From an uncultured Litoreibacter sp. (lineage in GTDB: Bacteria; Pseudomonadota; Alphaproteobacteria; Rhodobacterales; Rhodobacteraceae): 64,000 nt of DNA. The notes beneath the pieces were generated by a model. That model was not told where the DNA came from. It saw nothing but the letters and a program-made list of their open reading frames with translations, and ran no database searches. This document shows positions 8,676 through 18,356 of the stretch, in pieces; the first letter of the stretch is position 1; every line of letters starts with the position of its first letter. The translations under genes and the position numbers were made by a program. The DNA is taken from the NCBI GenBank assembly GCA_947494435.1, contig CANLUY010000001.1, positions 496,001-560,000 of the forward strand, written 5' to 3'.

Positions 8676-11617
8676 CCCAGAAAAATCGGCTCTCTGGCGG
8701 TCAGATTGATCGCGACACCACGCTGAAGTTCACCTTCGATGGCAAAGAATATGAGGGGCACAAAGGCGACACTTTGGCCTCCGCGTTGCTCGCTAACAAC
8801 GTCCGCCTCATGGGACGTTCGTTCAAGTACCATCGCCCGCGTGGCCCTTTGACTGCTGGCTCAGAAGAGCCGAACGCAATCGTGGAACTCCGCGGCGGGG
8901 CGCGTCAGGAACCAAACACACGTGCCACAACAGCAGAGCTTTTCAACGGTCTCATGGCGAAGTCGCAGAACCGCTGGCCATCTCTTGCCTTCGACGCCAT
9001 GGCGATCAACGACCGCTTCTCAAACTTCCTAACTGCAGGATTCTACTACAAAACCTTCATGTGGCCCGCCGCATTCTGGGAAAAACTCTACGAACCAATC
9101 ATCCGCAAAGCCGCAGGCCTCGGGTCACTCTCGATGAAGGAAGACCCCGACGCGTATGACAAAGGGTTTCGCCACTGCGATCTCTTGATCATTGGCGCAG
9201 GTCCTTCTGGCCTGATGGCTGCGTTGACCGCCGGGCGCGCGGGCAAAGAGGTCATCCTTGCCGACGAAGACTTCCGCATGGGTGGTCGTCTCAACAGCGA
9301 AACACTTGGTATCGACAACCTCGCAGCTGCCGACTGGGCCGCGCAAGCTGTCGCTGAACTCAGCACCATGAACAACGTCCGCCTGATGCCGCGCACCACA
9401 GTCATCGGAGCGTTCGATCATGGCATCTACGGCGCGGTGGAACGTATCTCAGACCATTTGCACACACCCGACGCTGGCAAACCACGCCAGATCCTATGGC
9501 GCATCTACGCACCCAAAACGATCCTCTGTGCCGGTGCCACGGAGCGCCCGATAGCTTTTGACAACAATGACCGCCCCGGGATCATGCTGGCCTCTGCCAT
9601 CCGCAGCTATGCCAATCGCTGGGCCGCGACGCCTGCGCAGCGCATTGCGGTATTCACCAACAATGACGACGGCCACAAAACCGCATCAGACCTGCACGCC
9701 AAAGGCATCAAAATCGCCGCCGTGGTCGACACCCGTCCCGACGCGCCACTCGCTGAAAACTATGAAGTTTTGCGCGGCGCGCAGGTAATCGACAGCAAAG
9801 GCCGCCTTGGTTTGACCTTTGCCGAGGTAAAGCTGGCCGACGGCACGATGCGCACCCTTGAATGCGGCGCGCTCGGGGTCTCAGGCGGGTGGAACCCAAA
9901 TGTGCATCTGACCTGCCACCAGCGTGGCCGCCCCGCATGGAATGAAGCACTTGCCGCTTTTGTACCCGGCGACACCCTGCCTCCGGGCATGACCGTCGCG
10001 GGCGCAGCCAATGGCGATATGTCGACCCATGGCGCGCTAACCACCGGCGCGGCAGCCGCCAGAAAAGCGCTCGGTCTGAAAGGCAAAGCCGCGAAGACGC
10101 CAGATGCCGAGGACGCGCCCGTGACACAAACTCCGTTCTGGTATGTCGAAGGCTGTTCGCGCGCATGGCTCGACCAGCAAAACGACGTCACCGTGAAGGA
10201 CGTGAAACTCAGCCACCAAGAAGGCTTCCGCTCCGTCGAGCACCTGAAACGTTACACCACGCTGGGCATGGCAACGGACCAAGGCAAAACCTCCAACATG
10301 GGCGGCCTTGCGATCATGGCGGAGCTGGCCGGCAAAGCTATCCCCGAGGTCGGTACAACGATCTTCCGCCCGCCCTACACGCCCACCGCCATCGGGGTGA
10401 TGGCCGGTCGCATGAAAGGTATGGAGTTCCACCCAACCCGCCTGACGCCCTCGCATTTCTGGGCCAAGGAACGCGGCGCCGTGTTTGTGGAGGTCGGCAA
10501 CTGGCTACGCGCGCAATGGTTCCCGATTGAGGGCGAAACCCATTGGCGCGAAAGCGTTGACCGGGAGGTGACAGCCACCAGAAATTCGGTCGGCGTCTGC
10601 GACTGCACCACGCTGGGGAAGATCGATGTCCAAGGCACCGATGCCGCAGCCTTCCTGAACAAAGTCTACTGCAACGGCTTCGCCAAACTCGCCGTCGGCA
10701 AAACGCGCTACGGGTTGATGCTGCGTGAAGACGGAATCGCGATGGATGACGGCACCGCCGGGCGCTTGGCAGAGGATCATTTCGTCGTCACCACGACCAC
10801 AGCGAACGCAGCCAAAGTCTACCAACACTTGGAATTCTTGCGCCAATGCCTCTTCCCCGACATGGACGTGCAGCTGATCTCAACAACTGAGGCTTGGGCG
10901 CAATACGCAGTCGCTGGCCCCAATTCTCGCAAGCTTCTACAAAAGATCGTCGACCCGGAATTCGACATCTCCAACGACGCGTTTCCCTTCATGGCCTGCG
11001 GCAACATCACCGTTTGCGGTGGACTGCGCGCAAGGCTCTTCCGGATCTCCTTCTCCGGCGAGCTCGCGTTCGAGATCGCAGTCCCGTCCCGCTACGGCGA
11101 CGCACTGATGCGTCAATTGATGAAGGAAGGCGAAGAATTTGACGTCACGCCCTACGGCACCGAAGCCCTTGGTGTGATGCGGATCGAAAAAGGTCATGCA
11201 GCGGGCAACGAGCTGAATGGCACAACCACCGCCAACAATCTCGGCATGGGCCGGATGGTCAGCAAAGCCAAGGACAGCATCGGCTCGAAATTGTCGGAAC
11301 GTCCCGGCCTGAACGAGGCCGACGCGCTGAAGCAGGTCGGTATCAAGCCGCTAGATCCGTCGAAAAAGATCACCGCAGGCGGTCACCTGATGAACGCGGA
11401 TGGACCGGTCGATGCCAAGCATGACCAAGGCTACGTCACCTCAGCCGCCTTCTCGCCCTCGCTGGATAGTATGATTGGCCTTGGCTTCCTGAAGAACGGA
11501 GCGGAGCGTCTAGGCGAAAAGATGCGCCTCGTCTCACCTGTGACCGATCTTACTGTCGAGGTGGAGATCGTTTCTGCTCATTTCATCGACCCAGAGGGGG
11601 AACGTGTCCGTGCATGA
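8672..11617 (+). CDS. mgdC: N-methylglutamate dehydrogenase subunit C (sarcosine oxidase alpha-like)
   Basis: 981 residues, the usual SoxA length. Domains in order: an N-terminal ferredoxin-like fold (FTFDGKEYEGHKGDT, about 15-100), a dinucleotide-binding region with [19 protein letters not shown] near 170, a central oxidoreductase part, and a C-terminal GcvT-like tetrahydrofolate-binding domain from about residue 590 (ATRNSVGVCDCTTLGKIDVQG). The C-terminal domain captures the one-carbon unit released by amine oxidation as methylene-tetrahydrofolate. It belongs to a four-gene operon with overlapping starts and stops. The dehydrogenase versus oxidase question cannot be settled from sequence alone. 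Confidence 0.82.
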   Translation: MTQKNRLSGGQIDRDTTLKFTFDGKEYEGHKGDTLASALLANNVRLMGRSFKYHRPRGPLTAGSEEPNAIVELRGGARQEPNTRATTAELFNGLMAKSQNRWPSLAFDAMAINDRFSNFLTAGFYYKTFMWPAAFWEKLYEPIIRKAAGLGSLSMKEDPDAYDKGFRHCDLLIIGAGPSGLMAALTAGRAGKEVILADEDFRMGGRLNSETLGIDNLAAADWAAQAVAELSTMNNVRLMPRTTVIGAFDHGIYGAVERISDHLHTPDAGKPRQILWRIYAPKTILCAGATERPIAFDNNDRPGIMLASAIRSYANRWAATPAQRIAVFTNNDDGHKTASDLHAKGIKIAAVVDTRPDAPLAENYEVLRGAQVIDSKGRLGLTFAEVKLADGTMRTLECGALGVSGGWNPNVHLTCHQRGRPAWNEALAAFVPGDTLPPGMTVAGAANGDMSTHGALTTGAAAARKALGLKGKAAKTPDAEDAPVTQTPFWYVEGCSRAWLDQQNDVTVKDVKLSHQEGFRSVEHLKRYTTLGMATDQGKTSNMGGLAIMAELAGKAIPEVGTTIFRPPYTPTAIGVMAGRMKGMEFHPTRLTPSHFWAKERGAVFVEVGNWLRAQWFPIEGETHWRESVDREVTATRNSVGVCDCTTLGKIDVQGTDAAAFLNKVYCNGFAKLAVGKTRYGLMLREDGIAMDDGTAGRLAEDHFVVTTTTANAAKVYQHLEFLRQCLFPDMDVQLISTTEAWAQYAVAGPNSRKLLQKIVDPEFDISNDAFPFMACGNITVCGGLRARLFRISFSGELAFEIAVPSRYGDALMRQLMKEGEEFDVTPYGTEALGVMRIEKGHAAGNELNGTTTANNLGMGRMVSKAKDSIGSKLSERPGLNEADALKQVGIKPLDPSKKITAGGHLMNADGPVDAKHDQGYVTSAAFSPSLDSMIGLGFLKNGAERLGEKMRLVSPVTDLTVEVEIVSAHFIDPEGERVRA

Positions 11618-12176
11618 TCTTACGCCCATCACTGCCCTTGGTGCCACGACCGCACAAGCAGACACCGTCGCTGACCTGACCTGCACGGAGGTCACGGACC
11701 TCGCATTGGCTTCTGTCGCTGCACGTTTGGGACAGGAAAAGAATTGCGCCTCGACGCTGGGCAAACTTTTGGGCGCGCCCCCTCCTGACGCCGGAAAAGC
11801 GACAATGGGCACACCCTATACAGCGGTTTGGATGGGTCCTGAGCAATGGATGCTTGGTGCCGATTTTGGAACGCATGAAGATATCGCAACGGGCTTAAAA
11901 GCCGAACTTGGCGATGCGGCGTCTGTCACGGAGCAAACAGATGCATGGACTGGGTTTGATCTGACCGGCGACGGTATCGAGCCGGTGATGGAGTTGCTCA
12001 GTAACATCAACCTGCGAACGCTTGCACCGGGTGATGCTCAACGCACAACCATTCACCACCTTGGCTGCTTTGTGATATGTGGCGATCCGCATGCGTTTGT
12101 GCGCATCTTGGGGCCACGCGCTTCTGCAGGGTCACTTCACCATGCGATCATGACTGCGATGAAATCCGCACTTTAG
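11604..12176 (+). CDS. mgdD: N-methylglutamate dehydrogenase subunit D (sarcosine oxidase gamma-like)
   Basis: 190 residues, starting at a GTG that overlaps the end of mgdC by 14 bases and is preceded by CAGAGGGGGA, a strong ribosome binding site. SoxG-type subunits are GcvT-related and help close the tetrahydrofolate site; MGPEQWMLGADFG and DLTGDGIEPVMELLSNINLR are in keeping with that family. It is the last gene of mgdABCD. Only 12 bases separate its stop from the convergent regulator gene. Confidence 0.78.
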   Translation: MSVHDLTPITALGATTAQADTVADLTCTEVTDLALASVAARLGQEKNCASTLGKLLGAPPPDAGKATMGTPYTAVWMGPEQWMLGADFGTHEDIATGLKAELGDAASVTEQTDAWTGFDLTGDGIEPVMELLSNINLRTLAPGDAQRTTIHHLGCFVICGDPHAFVRILGPRASAGSLHHAIMTAMKSAL

Positions 12177-12188
12177 GCGTTGTTCCAA

Positions 12189-13202
12189 TCAAACTGATGG
12201 CAGCGGCACATTGCCTTGCACCCTGAACGCGTTGATGCGCCCACGATCTTCCTGTGGGGTCACGCCAAAAGCCTTCCGGTAATGCCCGACAAGCGGCGTA
12301 GCGGTCGCATATCCCACTGCCTCGGCCACCTGAGCCATGCTGTCTTTAGAATACAAAACCAGCTGACGCGCGGCCTTCATCCGAAGGTGACGGTAGTAAT
12401 GTGTCGGACTTTGGCCCGTCGCCTTTTTGAACGCCCGTTCCACCTGACGGGGCGTGACCTGTAAAGTCGCTGCCACCTCGTAGATCGAAATTGGGTCAGC
12501 GATCCTACCGGCAAATAAGGCAACCGCGCGCGCGACTAAATCCGGCAACTCGGATTCTGCGCTGGATTGCATGGGCACGCGTTGTTGTACCCCTTCGCCG
12601 CGCATCATCGGATGTTGAAACCAGCAGGCCACCTCATGTGCGATCGCGCCGCCCAACCGCTCTTCAATCATCCGCAAAGCCAGATCAAACGCCGCAGCTG
12701 CACCTGAGGCCGTATAGCGGCGACGGTCTGTGACGATCACATCATCCGTGGCGTTCATCGTAGGAAACTCTGACTTAAAAGCCGCCTCGTAGCACCAGTG
12801 AACGGAACATCTGTACCCTTCCATCACGCCCGCTTTGACCAAAGGAAAGACGCCGCCGCTGATACCGCCGAGCACCACACCCGCCCTTTCCATCCGCCGC
12901 AGCACAGCGTTCGACGCGCGCGGCGTTGCAAACTCGCTGAGCGGGCCACTGAGCAGGAACAACAAATCAGGTGCAAGGTCTTCGGACAAGGACAGGTCCG
13001 GCTCAAAAACCACCTGCGCGCTCGAAGTGACTTTGGCCCCGTTTTCCGAGATCAATTGCCACTCAAATGTCGTCTGCCCCGCAATTTCGTTGGCCGCACG
13101 CAAGGGTTCGATCATCGAGGTCAAACACGACATCGGAAATCCCGGAAAGATCAGGAAACCGATTTTAGTTATTTCACTCGTATTCAACTTTTTTGTTCTC
13201 AC
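12189..13202 (-). CDS. GlxA/AraC-family transcriptional regulator
   Basis: 337 residues. An N-terminal DJ-1/PfpI-like amidase fold (KIGFLIFPGFPMSCLTSMIE, then LLGGISGGV-like residues) is followed by a C-terminal AraC-type helix-turn-helix pair (VAATLQVTPRQVERAFKKAT and MAQVAEAVGYATATPLVGHY). This architecture is shared with GbdR, which controls glycine betaine and dimethylglycine catabolism. It probably senses an amine or betaine metabolite and controls mgdABCD, the neighbouring dmm operon, or both. The start is GTG at 13202 with a weak ribosome site. It is divergent from the XRE-cupin regulator. Confidence 0.82.
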   Translation of the reverse strand: MRTKKLNTSEITKIGFLIFPGFPMSCLTSMIEPLRAANEIAGQTTFEWQLISENGAKVTSSAQVVFEPDLSLSEDLAPDLLFLLSGPLSEFATPRASNAVLRRMERAGVVLGGISGGVFPLVKAGVMEGYRCSVHWCYEAAFKSEFPTMNATDDVIVTDRRRYTASGAAAAFDLALRMIEERLGGAIAHEVACWFQHPMMRGEGVQQRVPMQSSAESELPDLVARAVALFAGRIADPISIYEVAATLQVTPRQVERAFKKATGQSPTHYYRHLRMKAARQLVLYSKDSMAQVAEAVGYATATPLVGHYRKAFGVTPQEDRGRINAFRVQGNVPLPSV

Positions 13203-13286
13203 AGGAAAATTTCTGCCTATAATATGAGGGAATTAGAAGCAAAACGGAATTGTTAAGACGCGTCGGGCTGCGTAGAAGGCGACAAA

Positions 13287-13940
13287 ATGAATATAGAGAA
13301 GCTCCCCCTCGAAATGGTCACACTGAGCCAAGACCCACATAGCACTACCGAAGGTGATCGAGAGAAGGTCCTCGAAGTTGCAATTGGGCGTGAAGTACGC
13401 GCGTTTCGACGCCAGCAGGAAATCACTGTTGCTGAACTGTCGAATATAACCGGTCTTTCCATCGGAATGTTGTCCAAGATCGAGAACGGCAATACGTCGC
13501 CGTCCCTGACCACGCTCCAAACGCTCGCCAATGCATTGAGCGTTCCGCTCACAAGTTTCTTCCGTCGCTTCGAGGAAACACGTCAAGCCGTCCACACAAA
13601 ATCAGGCGAAGGGGTCGAGATTGACCGCGACGGCACGCGTGCCAACCATCAATACAACCTTCTGGGCCATATCGGCTCCAATGCATCCGGTGTGATCGTT
13701 GAGCCTTATCTGATCACCCTGAATGATCAGTCTGACATTTTCCCAACTTTCCAGCATGGCGGGATCGAAACGATCTATATGCTTGAGGGTGAGGTTGATT
13801 ATCGCCATGGCGATGAGGTGCATCCACTGAAACCCGGCGACACACTGTTTTTCGATGCAGACGCACCGCATGGCCCAGAGAAGCTCGTCAAATTGCCCGC
13901 GCGCTACTTGTCGATCATCAGCTACCCACAAAACGCATAG
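13287..13940 (+). CDS. XRE-family transcriptional regulator with C-terminal cupin domain
   Basis: 217 residues. A helix-turn-helix of the Cro/XRE type spans about 35-90 (ELSNITGLSIGMLSKIENG), and a cupin_2 beta-barrel follows at about 150-215 (IYMLEGEVDYRHGDEVHPLKP, LFFDADAPHG). Such proteins use the cupin pocket to sense small carbon or amine effectors. The ATG is preceded by AAGGCG. The last 19 bases overlap the convergent GNAT gene, so it faces the dmm operon tail to tail. A role as local regulator of methylamine genes is inferred from position. Confidence 0.85.
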   Translation: MNIEKLPLEMVTLSQDPHSTTEGDREKVLEVAIGREVRAFRRQQEITVAELSNITGLSIGMLSKIENGNTSPSLTTLQTLANALSVPLTSFFRRFEETRQAVHTKSGEGVEIDRDGTRANHQYNLLGHIGSNASGVIVEPYLITLNDQSDIFPTFQHGGIETIYMLEGEVDYRHGDEVHPLKPGDTLFFDADAPHGPEKLVKLPARYLSIISYPQNA

Positions 13941-14398
13941 AGGCGTTTTTGCATTGTGATTTCTGTAGGGCGATCATAGCCCTCATGCGAGCCTTCGGCC
14001 GTCTTTACAAAACCAAGCCGTGCAAAGGTTGCGTGGTTTTCCACCAACTCAATCCGCGTCTGTAGCTCCAGCATAGGAAGGTCCAGCGCCTGCGCCCGCT
14101 CCTCCGCCAGCTCAACCAAGGCCCGCGCCAAACCTGCGCCGCGACGTGTAGGATCAACAGCCAGCTTGCCCAAGTAAAGCCGACCCAGTTTCTCCGTCAG
14201 AAACACACAAGCCACAGGTGGTGCGCCAATGGTCCAGACCTCGCCAATCGTGCACGCCCGCGCAATCCCCGCGACGTTCAGATCATGCAACGATGACGGC
14301 GGATCAATCCTCCCGTCCATGTAGGCAAAGCAGCGATGCAACAGCGTGTGGATGTCGCCAAGATCAGGATCATCCGGCTGCCTGCGCTCCGGGATCAC
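13922..14398 (-). CDS. GNAT-family N-acetyltransferase
   Basis: 158 residues with the GNAT core: LGRLYLGKLAVDPTRRGAGL (motif A, acetyl-CoA binding near residues 70-90), RALVELAEERAQAL, and the closing FARLGFVKTAEGSHEGYDRP. It overlaps the stop of the DUF3445 gene in an ATGA junction, so it is the last gene of the dmm operon. The acceptor is unknown. In this setting an amine or an amino-acid by-product of methylamine oxidation is conceivable, but nothing in the sequence shows it. Confidence 0.8.
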   Translation of the reverse strand: MIPERRQPDDPDLGDIHTLLHRCFAYMDGRIDPPSSLHDLNVAGIARACTIGEVWTIGAPPVACVFLTEKLGRLYLGKLAVDPTRRGAGLARALVELAEERAQALDLPMLELQTRIELVENHATFARLGFVKTAEGSHEGYDRPTEITMQKRLYAFCG

Positions 14399-15462
14399 TT
14401 TTGCAATGGCGGTTCCGTTTCGACATCCGGGAATACGCCCGGGGATGTCGGCAAGCCATCGTCGAATTGCGACAGGTAGTCCAGCATCATCGGCCGATTG
14501 TCGATGAAGCCTTTATAGGTCGCCAATTCCTCCGGCAGGTCACGGATCACGCGATGCAAACGGCGGCCCCATTTCGGCTTGGTCATCAGGTCCTGAAAGC
14601 TGCACAGGTAGCAGCGGATCGGGAAGACCAGCGCGTTGGAGCGCGGCAGGCGGAAGAAGGTTTGCAACTCCACCCGCAAATGCTGTTTCTGCCCGATATT
14701 TTCCGGCGTCAGCGTGGTCTTTTGCACGCCCCATTTGTGGTAGTTCTCAGGGCTGGTATCCAGCAGAGGATTGACCGTCATCGTCCAGTTCAGCCGCCGC
14801 GCGGGCGCGCCTTGCTGGATGTTCAAAAGGAACTTCAGCGCCCGCACGAAAATACCTTTCTCATGCGCCAAAGGCACGGGCGCGTGCCATTCGAAGAAGT
14901 TCATGCCGATGTCGAAATCGAGCGACCAATCGGCTTGCGTCGTTACGATGCCCGCATCCATCCATAGGTTATCCTCGCGCTGGTCAAGCACGCAGAAATC
15001 GCCTTGCGTCTGACGGGTGATGTATTCCATCGGGCCGTAAGGCAGCGTGGTTTCATCCATGAAGGTGAAGCTGTCATCAATACCCAAGGGCTTGTTCACC
15101 CAACGCCATTGGTCGCCTTCACGATGCAACTCGAACAGGTCGGGATAGTCCTCCGACTTGCTGACCATGATCAGTTCCAGCAGGTCCCACCCCGCCAGCG
15201 TCATATGCGGCAAGGATTGGCAGCGCAGCGGGTCATCAGCCAAGACCATCGCGCGATCGCGCATCTCAGCCACGTAATGCTCGTCGACATCGAAGCGTTT
15301 CTCATAGACGGAGCCCTCAGGCCCGCCGCGATGCTGCTCCATGTTGACAGCATACATGTAGCTGTCTTCGTGGAACGGGAACGGAAAGCGATTGATCGCC
15401 CAATCGGAATTGCGGAACGTATAATCGTCGCGAAACGTCTCGTCGTTGAACTGGATCGTCAT
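14395..15462 (-). CDS. dmmC: dimethylamine monooxygenase subunit C / heme-dependent oxidative N-demethylase alpha (DUF3445)
   Basis: 355 residues of the DUF3445 family, whose studied member is a heme-dependent oxidative N-demethylase. Recognisable stretches are PFPFHEDSYMYAVNMEQHRG near residue 28, CQSLPHMTLAGWDLLELI near 82 and FFRLPRSNALVFPIRCYLC near 268. It is the likely catalytic subunit that demethylates dimethylamine to methylamine and formaldehyde with O2 and electrons from the neighbouring reductase. The order GcvT-like, small subunit, flavin/iron-sulfur reductase, DUF3445 equals dmmDABC of roseobacters. Starts and stops overlap by four bases with dmmB upstream and the GNAT gene downstream. 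Confidence 0.85.
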   Translation of the reverse strand: MTIQFNDETFRDDYTFRNSDWAINRFPFPFHEDSYMYAVNMEQHRGGPEGSVYEKRFDVDEHYVAEMRDRAMVLADDPLRCQSLPHMTLAGWDLLELIMVSKSEDYPDLFELHREGDQWRWVNKPLGIDDSFTFMDETTLPYGPMEYITRQTQGDFCVLDQREDNLWMDAGIVTTQADWSLDFDIGMNFFEWHAPVPLAHEKGIFVRALKFLLNIQQGAPARRLNWTMTVNPLLDTSPENYHKWGVQKTTLTPENIGQKQHLRVELQTFFRLPRSNALVFPIRCYLCSFQDLMTKPKWGRRLHRVIRDLPEELATYKGFIDNRPMMLDYLSQFDDGLPTSPGVFPDVETEPPLQK

Positions 15463-16445
15463 CTGTCTAGCTCCAAAGATTTGCCAACAAAGCGGCTGAT
15501 ACAGGGCATGATTTTCTTGCCGGAGGCGTGTTCGTCCTCATCGAGCCAATGGTCGCGATGCACGAACTCCCCATCGCTGGACACCACATCGGTTTCGCAT
15601 TGCCCGCAGGATCCTCCGCGACACAGGAAGGGCGCTTCCACCCCTGCCCGCTCAATCGCTTCCAGCAGGCTTTCATGCTCACCCACGGTGATGGTCTTGT
15701 CGGATTTGCACAGGCGGACTTCGAAAGGTTCGCCGGGTTGCGGCGCAAGGAACTCCTCGGAATGCACATTCGCATCGGGCCAGCCCGCGGCGGAAGCCGT
15801 GGCGTGCACCCAATCGATCATGCCCTTTGGCCCACAGACATAAGCATTGGTGCCCAAGGGTTGCCCGTCGAGCAGGTCTTCAAGCGCAATCGCTTCATTC
15901 TGATCGTCGTAATAGATGTGCACCTTGTTCGGATACTTATAGGTCAGCTGATCGACATAGGTGCCAAGGCTTTCGGTGCGGCAGGCATAGTGCAGCTCCC
16001 AATTGCCATTGCTCTTCTCCAGCTGTGCAATCATCGCCATGAAGGGCGTGATCCCGATCCCGCCCGCGAAGAAGATATGCTTCTTGGCTCGCAAGTCGAG
16101 CGAGAAGAGGTTCACCGGGTAGGTGATGGTCATGTCGTCGCCGGCTTTGACATTGCGGTGCATGAACAGCGATCCGCCCCGCCCCTCATCATCGCGCCGC
16201 ACAGAGATCGCGTAGGTCGAAAGATCGCCCGGGTCCGACATCAGCGAATAGGGGTTCAGCCGCGTGCGCCCGTTATCGTCCATCTCCACCACGGTATGCG
16301 CCCCGCCAGAGAATGGCGGGAACTCAGCGCCGTCACGGCGGGTAAACTCGAAACGTGTCACCAGATCATTCAACGGCACAACGGCGCTGACCGTCACCTC
16401 AATCTTCTCGGCACCGGGTTTGGCTTTTTGTGGTGCGGCACTCAT
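15459..16445 (-). CDS. dmmB: dimethylamine monooxygenase subunit B, FAD/[2Fe-2S] reductase
   Basis: 328 residues of the phthalate dioxygenase reductase type. An FAD/FMN-binding barrel with RLNPYSLMSDP (near 60-72) is followed by an NAD-binding fold (HIFFAGGIGITPFMAMI, CGPKGMIDWV). The C-terminal plant-type ferredoxin domain carries CRGGSCGQC plus a later cysteine in KIMPCISRF, the four ligands of a [2Fe-2S] cluster. It passes electrons from NAD(P)H to the heme subunit. It sits between dmmA and dmmC with 4-base overlaps on both sides, which fits a fixed-ratio complex in the cytoplasm. Confidence 0.87.
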   Translation of the reverse strand: MSAAPQKAKPGAEKIEVTVSAVVPLNDLVTRFEFTRRDGAEFPPFSGGAHTVVEMDDNGRTRLNPYSLMSDPGDLSTYAISVRRDDEGRGGSLFMHRNVKAGDDMTITYPVNLFSLDLRAKKHIFFAGGIGITPFMAMIAQLEKSNGNWELHYACRTESLGTYVDQLTYKYPNKVHIYYDDQNEAIALEDLLDGQPLGTNAYVCGPKGMIDWVHATASAAGWPDANVHSEEFLAPQPGEPFEVRLCKSDKTITVGEHESLLEAIERAGVEAPFLCRGGSCGQCETDVVSSDGEFVHRDHWLDEDEHASGKKIMPCISRFVGKSLELDR

Positions 16446-17038
16446 TCGTAAATCCCCTTAGATGGCGGCACGTTGCCCGGGTCCTCGGCATCAATGCACA
16501 CGCCCTGATAGGCGGCCAGACGACGCGAGTAGTGATCGCGCACAAAAAGGTTCAACCCGCAATGCGAACAGACAAACGGGTCAATCTCCACATCCTCGGT
16601 GATGCCTTTGCAATGCACGCATTGCATCCGCCGCGCGACGGACCCGCGATGTTCCGTCTGGATCGCGGAGAACGGATAGCCCGCCTGCATCGCCTCATTC
16701 TGCGCTTGGCCCATCAGCCCCTCGGTGCCTGTCAGATAAATCTGCAGCCCCATATGCGCGTCCTGCAGGACGCGCTGAATACGCGTGACGGAAGCGGCAT
16801 AGCTCGGCCCCTCATAAAACTGCGCCGGGTTCAGCGCGCGCAGTTTGTCGGCGTAATCCGTTCCGCGCGGGATGTAGATGATGTGGGTGTTCGCCATCAG
16901 CTCTGGCGTTGCAATCGCCATGATCGCCTCGGCCCCTTCGGCATCGGCAATCATCAAATGATGCTTGCCCGGACGGGCCTCCAGCGTGCCATAGACCGGC
17001 CTGCTTTTGATAGATCGCGGGAATTCAAACTTCGACAT
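16442..17038 (-). CDS. dmmA: dimethylamine monooxygenase subunit A (small subunit with zinc-ribbon-like cysteines)
   Basis: 198 residues from the ATG at 17038, chosen because AGAGGAC lies just upstream and the protein then begins MSKFEFPRSIKSRPVYG; the frame is open 50 codons further into dmmD without coding character. Near the C-terminus CVHCKG and later CSHCGLNLFVRDHYSRRLAA give two CxxC pairs, likely a zinc ribbon. The middle resembles a nucleotide or flavodoxin-like alpha/beta fold (LQIYLTGTEGLMGQAQNEAM). Databases name this family dimethylamine monooxygenase subunit DmmA; its exact role in electron transfer is not known to me. Confidence 0.8.
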   Translation of the reverse strand: MSKFEFPRSIKSRPVYGTLEARPGKHHLMIADAEGAEAIMAIATPELMANTHIIYIPRGTDYADKLRALNPAQFYEGPSYAASVTRIQRVLQDAHMGLQIYLTGTEGLMGQAQNEAMQAGYPFSAIQTEHRGSVARRMQCVHCKGITEDVEIDPFVCSHCGLNLFVRDHYSRRLAAYQGVCIDAEDPGNVPPSKGIYE

Positions 17039-17096
17039 GTTTGTCCTCTGGCAGAAAATATTGGGGCGCGAACCAATGTCCGCGCCCTGACCGGTA

Positions 17097-18248
17097 TCAG
17101 CCTTTGGCTGTGCGGATGGATTTGTCCTTGTCGTAGAACGGCATCTCTTCCGCCGTTGCTGCAAGCTCCGTGCCATCAGGCTGCACAACGGTCAGTTTGG
17201 TGCCCGCTTTCGCGACAGAAGGGTCTAGCCGCGCAATCGCGACGGAGTAGTTGTTCAGCTCTGACGACAGACCATAGGTGATCACGCCGACATCTTTGCC
17301 ATCCGCGTGGACACGAGCGAACATCTCCATCTGGTCCATGCTGTCAGACAGCTGCACGCCGAAGATCTTGAAGCGCTCTTTGCCTTCCATCGCGTAGTGG
17401 TTCTCCGCCCCGATGAAGCCTTCCTTGCCGGGGGAGACGACGAAATCGAGCCCCAGCTCCCACAGGCTGTCACCCGCGGGGGTGCCATCCTCGAACGGGA
17501 AAGTCTCCGAATTGTCGCCGGGGTAGAACAGCAGGTACGATTCAATCCGCAGCATATCGAGCGTGGAGAACTGGGTCGGGCGAATGCCCATGCTTTCGCC
17601 ATCTGACAGAATGTTGTCCCAGACATGCACAGCGTCTTTGCGACCCACAAAAATCTCATAACCGCGCTCGCCGGTATAGCCCGTGCGGCTGATCATCACG
17701 TTCTTTCCGAACAGCTTCGTGTGCATGATACCGAAATAGGCCAGATCGCGAATGCCATCGACATGCTTGGCAAGGAAATCGACCGAAACAGGCCCCTGCA
17801 ACGACATGTCATGCAGATCATCATCCATTATGACGGAGCAGTTCTTGGCCGCTGCGACCTTGGTCAGCTGCTCCATCCCGGTGCCAGTGCCATGCACCAC
17901 CATCCAGGAGTTCACGGCGAGGTGGTAGATCACGCAGTCATCGACAAAGAGCCCACGCTCATCGAGCATCGCCGCATAGGTCGACCGACCAACACCGATC
18001 TTCTCAACGTTTCGTGTCGTCACACGGTCAATAACATAGGCCGCGTCTTCGCCAACCACATGCACCTTCTTCAGACCAGAAACATCCATCAAACCGGCCT
18101 TGGTGCGGATCGCCTCGTAGTCAGCTTTCGCGCGCTCGGGGGTGTTGTCATAGAACCAAGCGGTCCCCATCCCGTTCCAATCTTCCAACTCGCCACCAAT
18201 GGCGGCGTGGCGGTGTGCCAGAGCGGAATGTCTCCAAAGAATGGCCAT
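17097..18248 (-). CDS. dmmD: GcvT-like tetrahydrofolate-dependent aminomethyltransferase, DmmD
   Basis: 383 residues, one GcvT fold with its C-terminal barrel. Typical stretches are KAGLMDVSGLKKVHVVG near 50, YAAMLDERGLFVDDCVIYHL near 90 and ISRTGYTGERGYEIFVG near 205, the last being the hallmark of the family. It probably captures formaldehyde from dimethylamine oxidation on tetrahydrofolate, limiting toxicity. It is the first gene of dmmDABC; AGGGGACTTATC precedes the ATG. It is also related to DMSP demethylase DmdA, but its place beside dmmABC makes that role unlikely. Confidence 0.83.
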   Translation of the reverse strand: MAILWRHSALAHRHAAIGGELEDWNGMGTAWFYDNTPERAKADYEAIRTKAGLMDVSGLKKVHVVGEDAAYVIDRVTTRNVEKIGVGRSTYAAMLDERGLFVDDCVIYHLAVNSWMVVHGTGTGMEQLTKVAAAKNCSVIMDDDLHDMSLQGPVSVDFLAKHVDGIRDLAYFGIMHTKLFGKNVMISRTGYTGERGYEIFVGRKDAVHVWDNILSDGESMGIRPTQFSTLDMLRIESYLLFYPGDNSETFPFEDGTPAGDSLWELGLDFVVSPGKEGFIGAENHYAMEGKERFKIFGVQLSDSMDQMEMFARVHADGKDVGVITYGLSSELNNYSVAIARLDPSVAKAGTKLTVVQPDGTELAATAEEMPFYDKDKSIRTAKG

Positions 18249-18356
18249 GATAAGTCCCCTGTCTGTTGAGTCTTTTGTTGAATGTATTCAGCCCCAGCCC
18301 ATTTCAAAAAGCAAGAACGTGAGGCAAATTTTTTTCCTGTCAGGCAATATTTCACG

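Noticed and set aside
7141..12176. Plain sarcosine oxidase soxBDAG
   Set aside because: Subunit folds and order fit, but gmaS and mgsABC nearby and the loss of the zinc site in the delta subunit point to N-methylglutamate dehydrogenase. Sarcosine oxidase remains the alternative.
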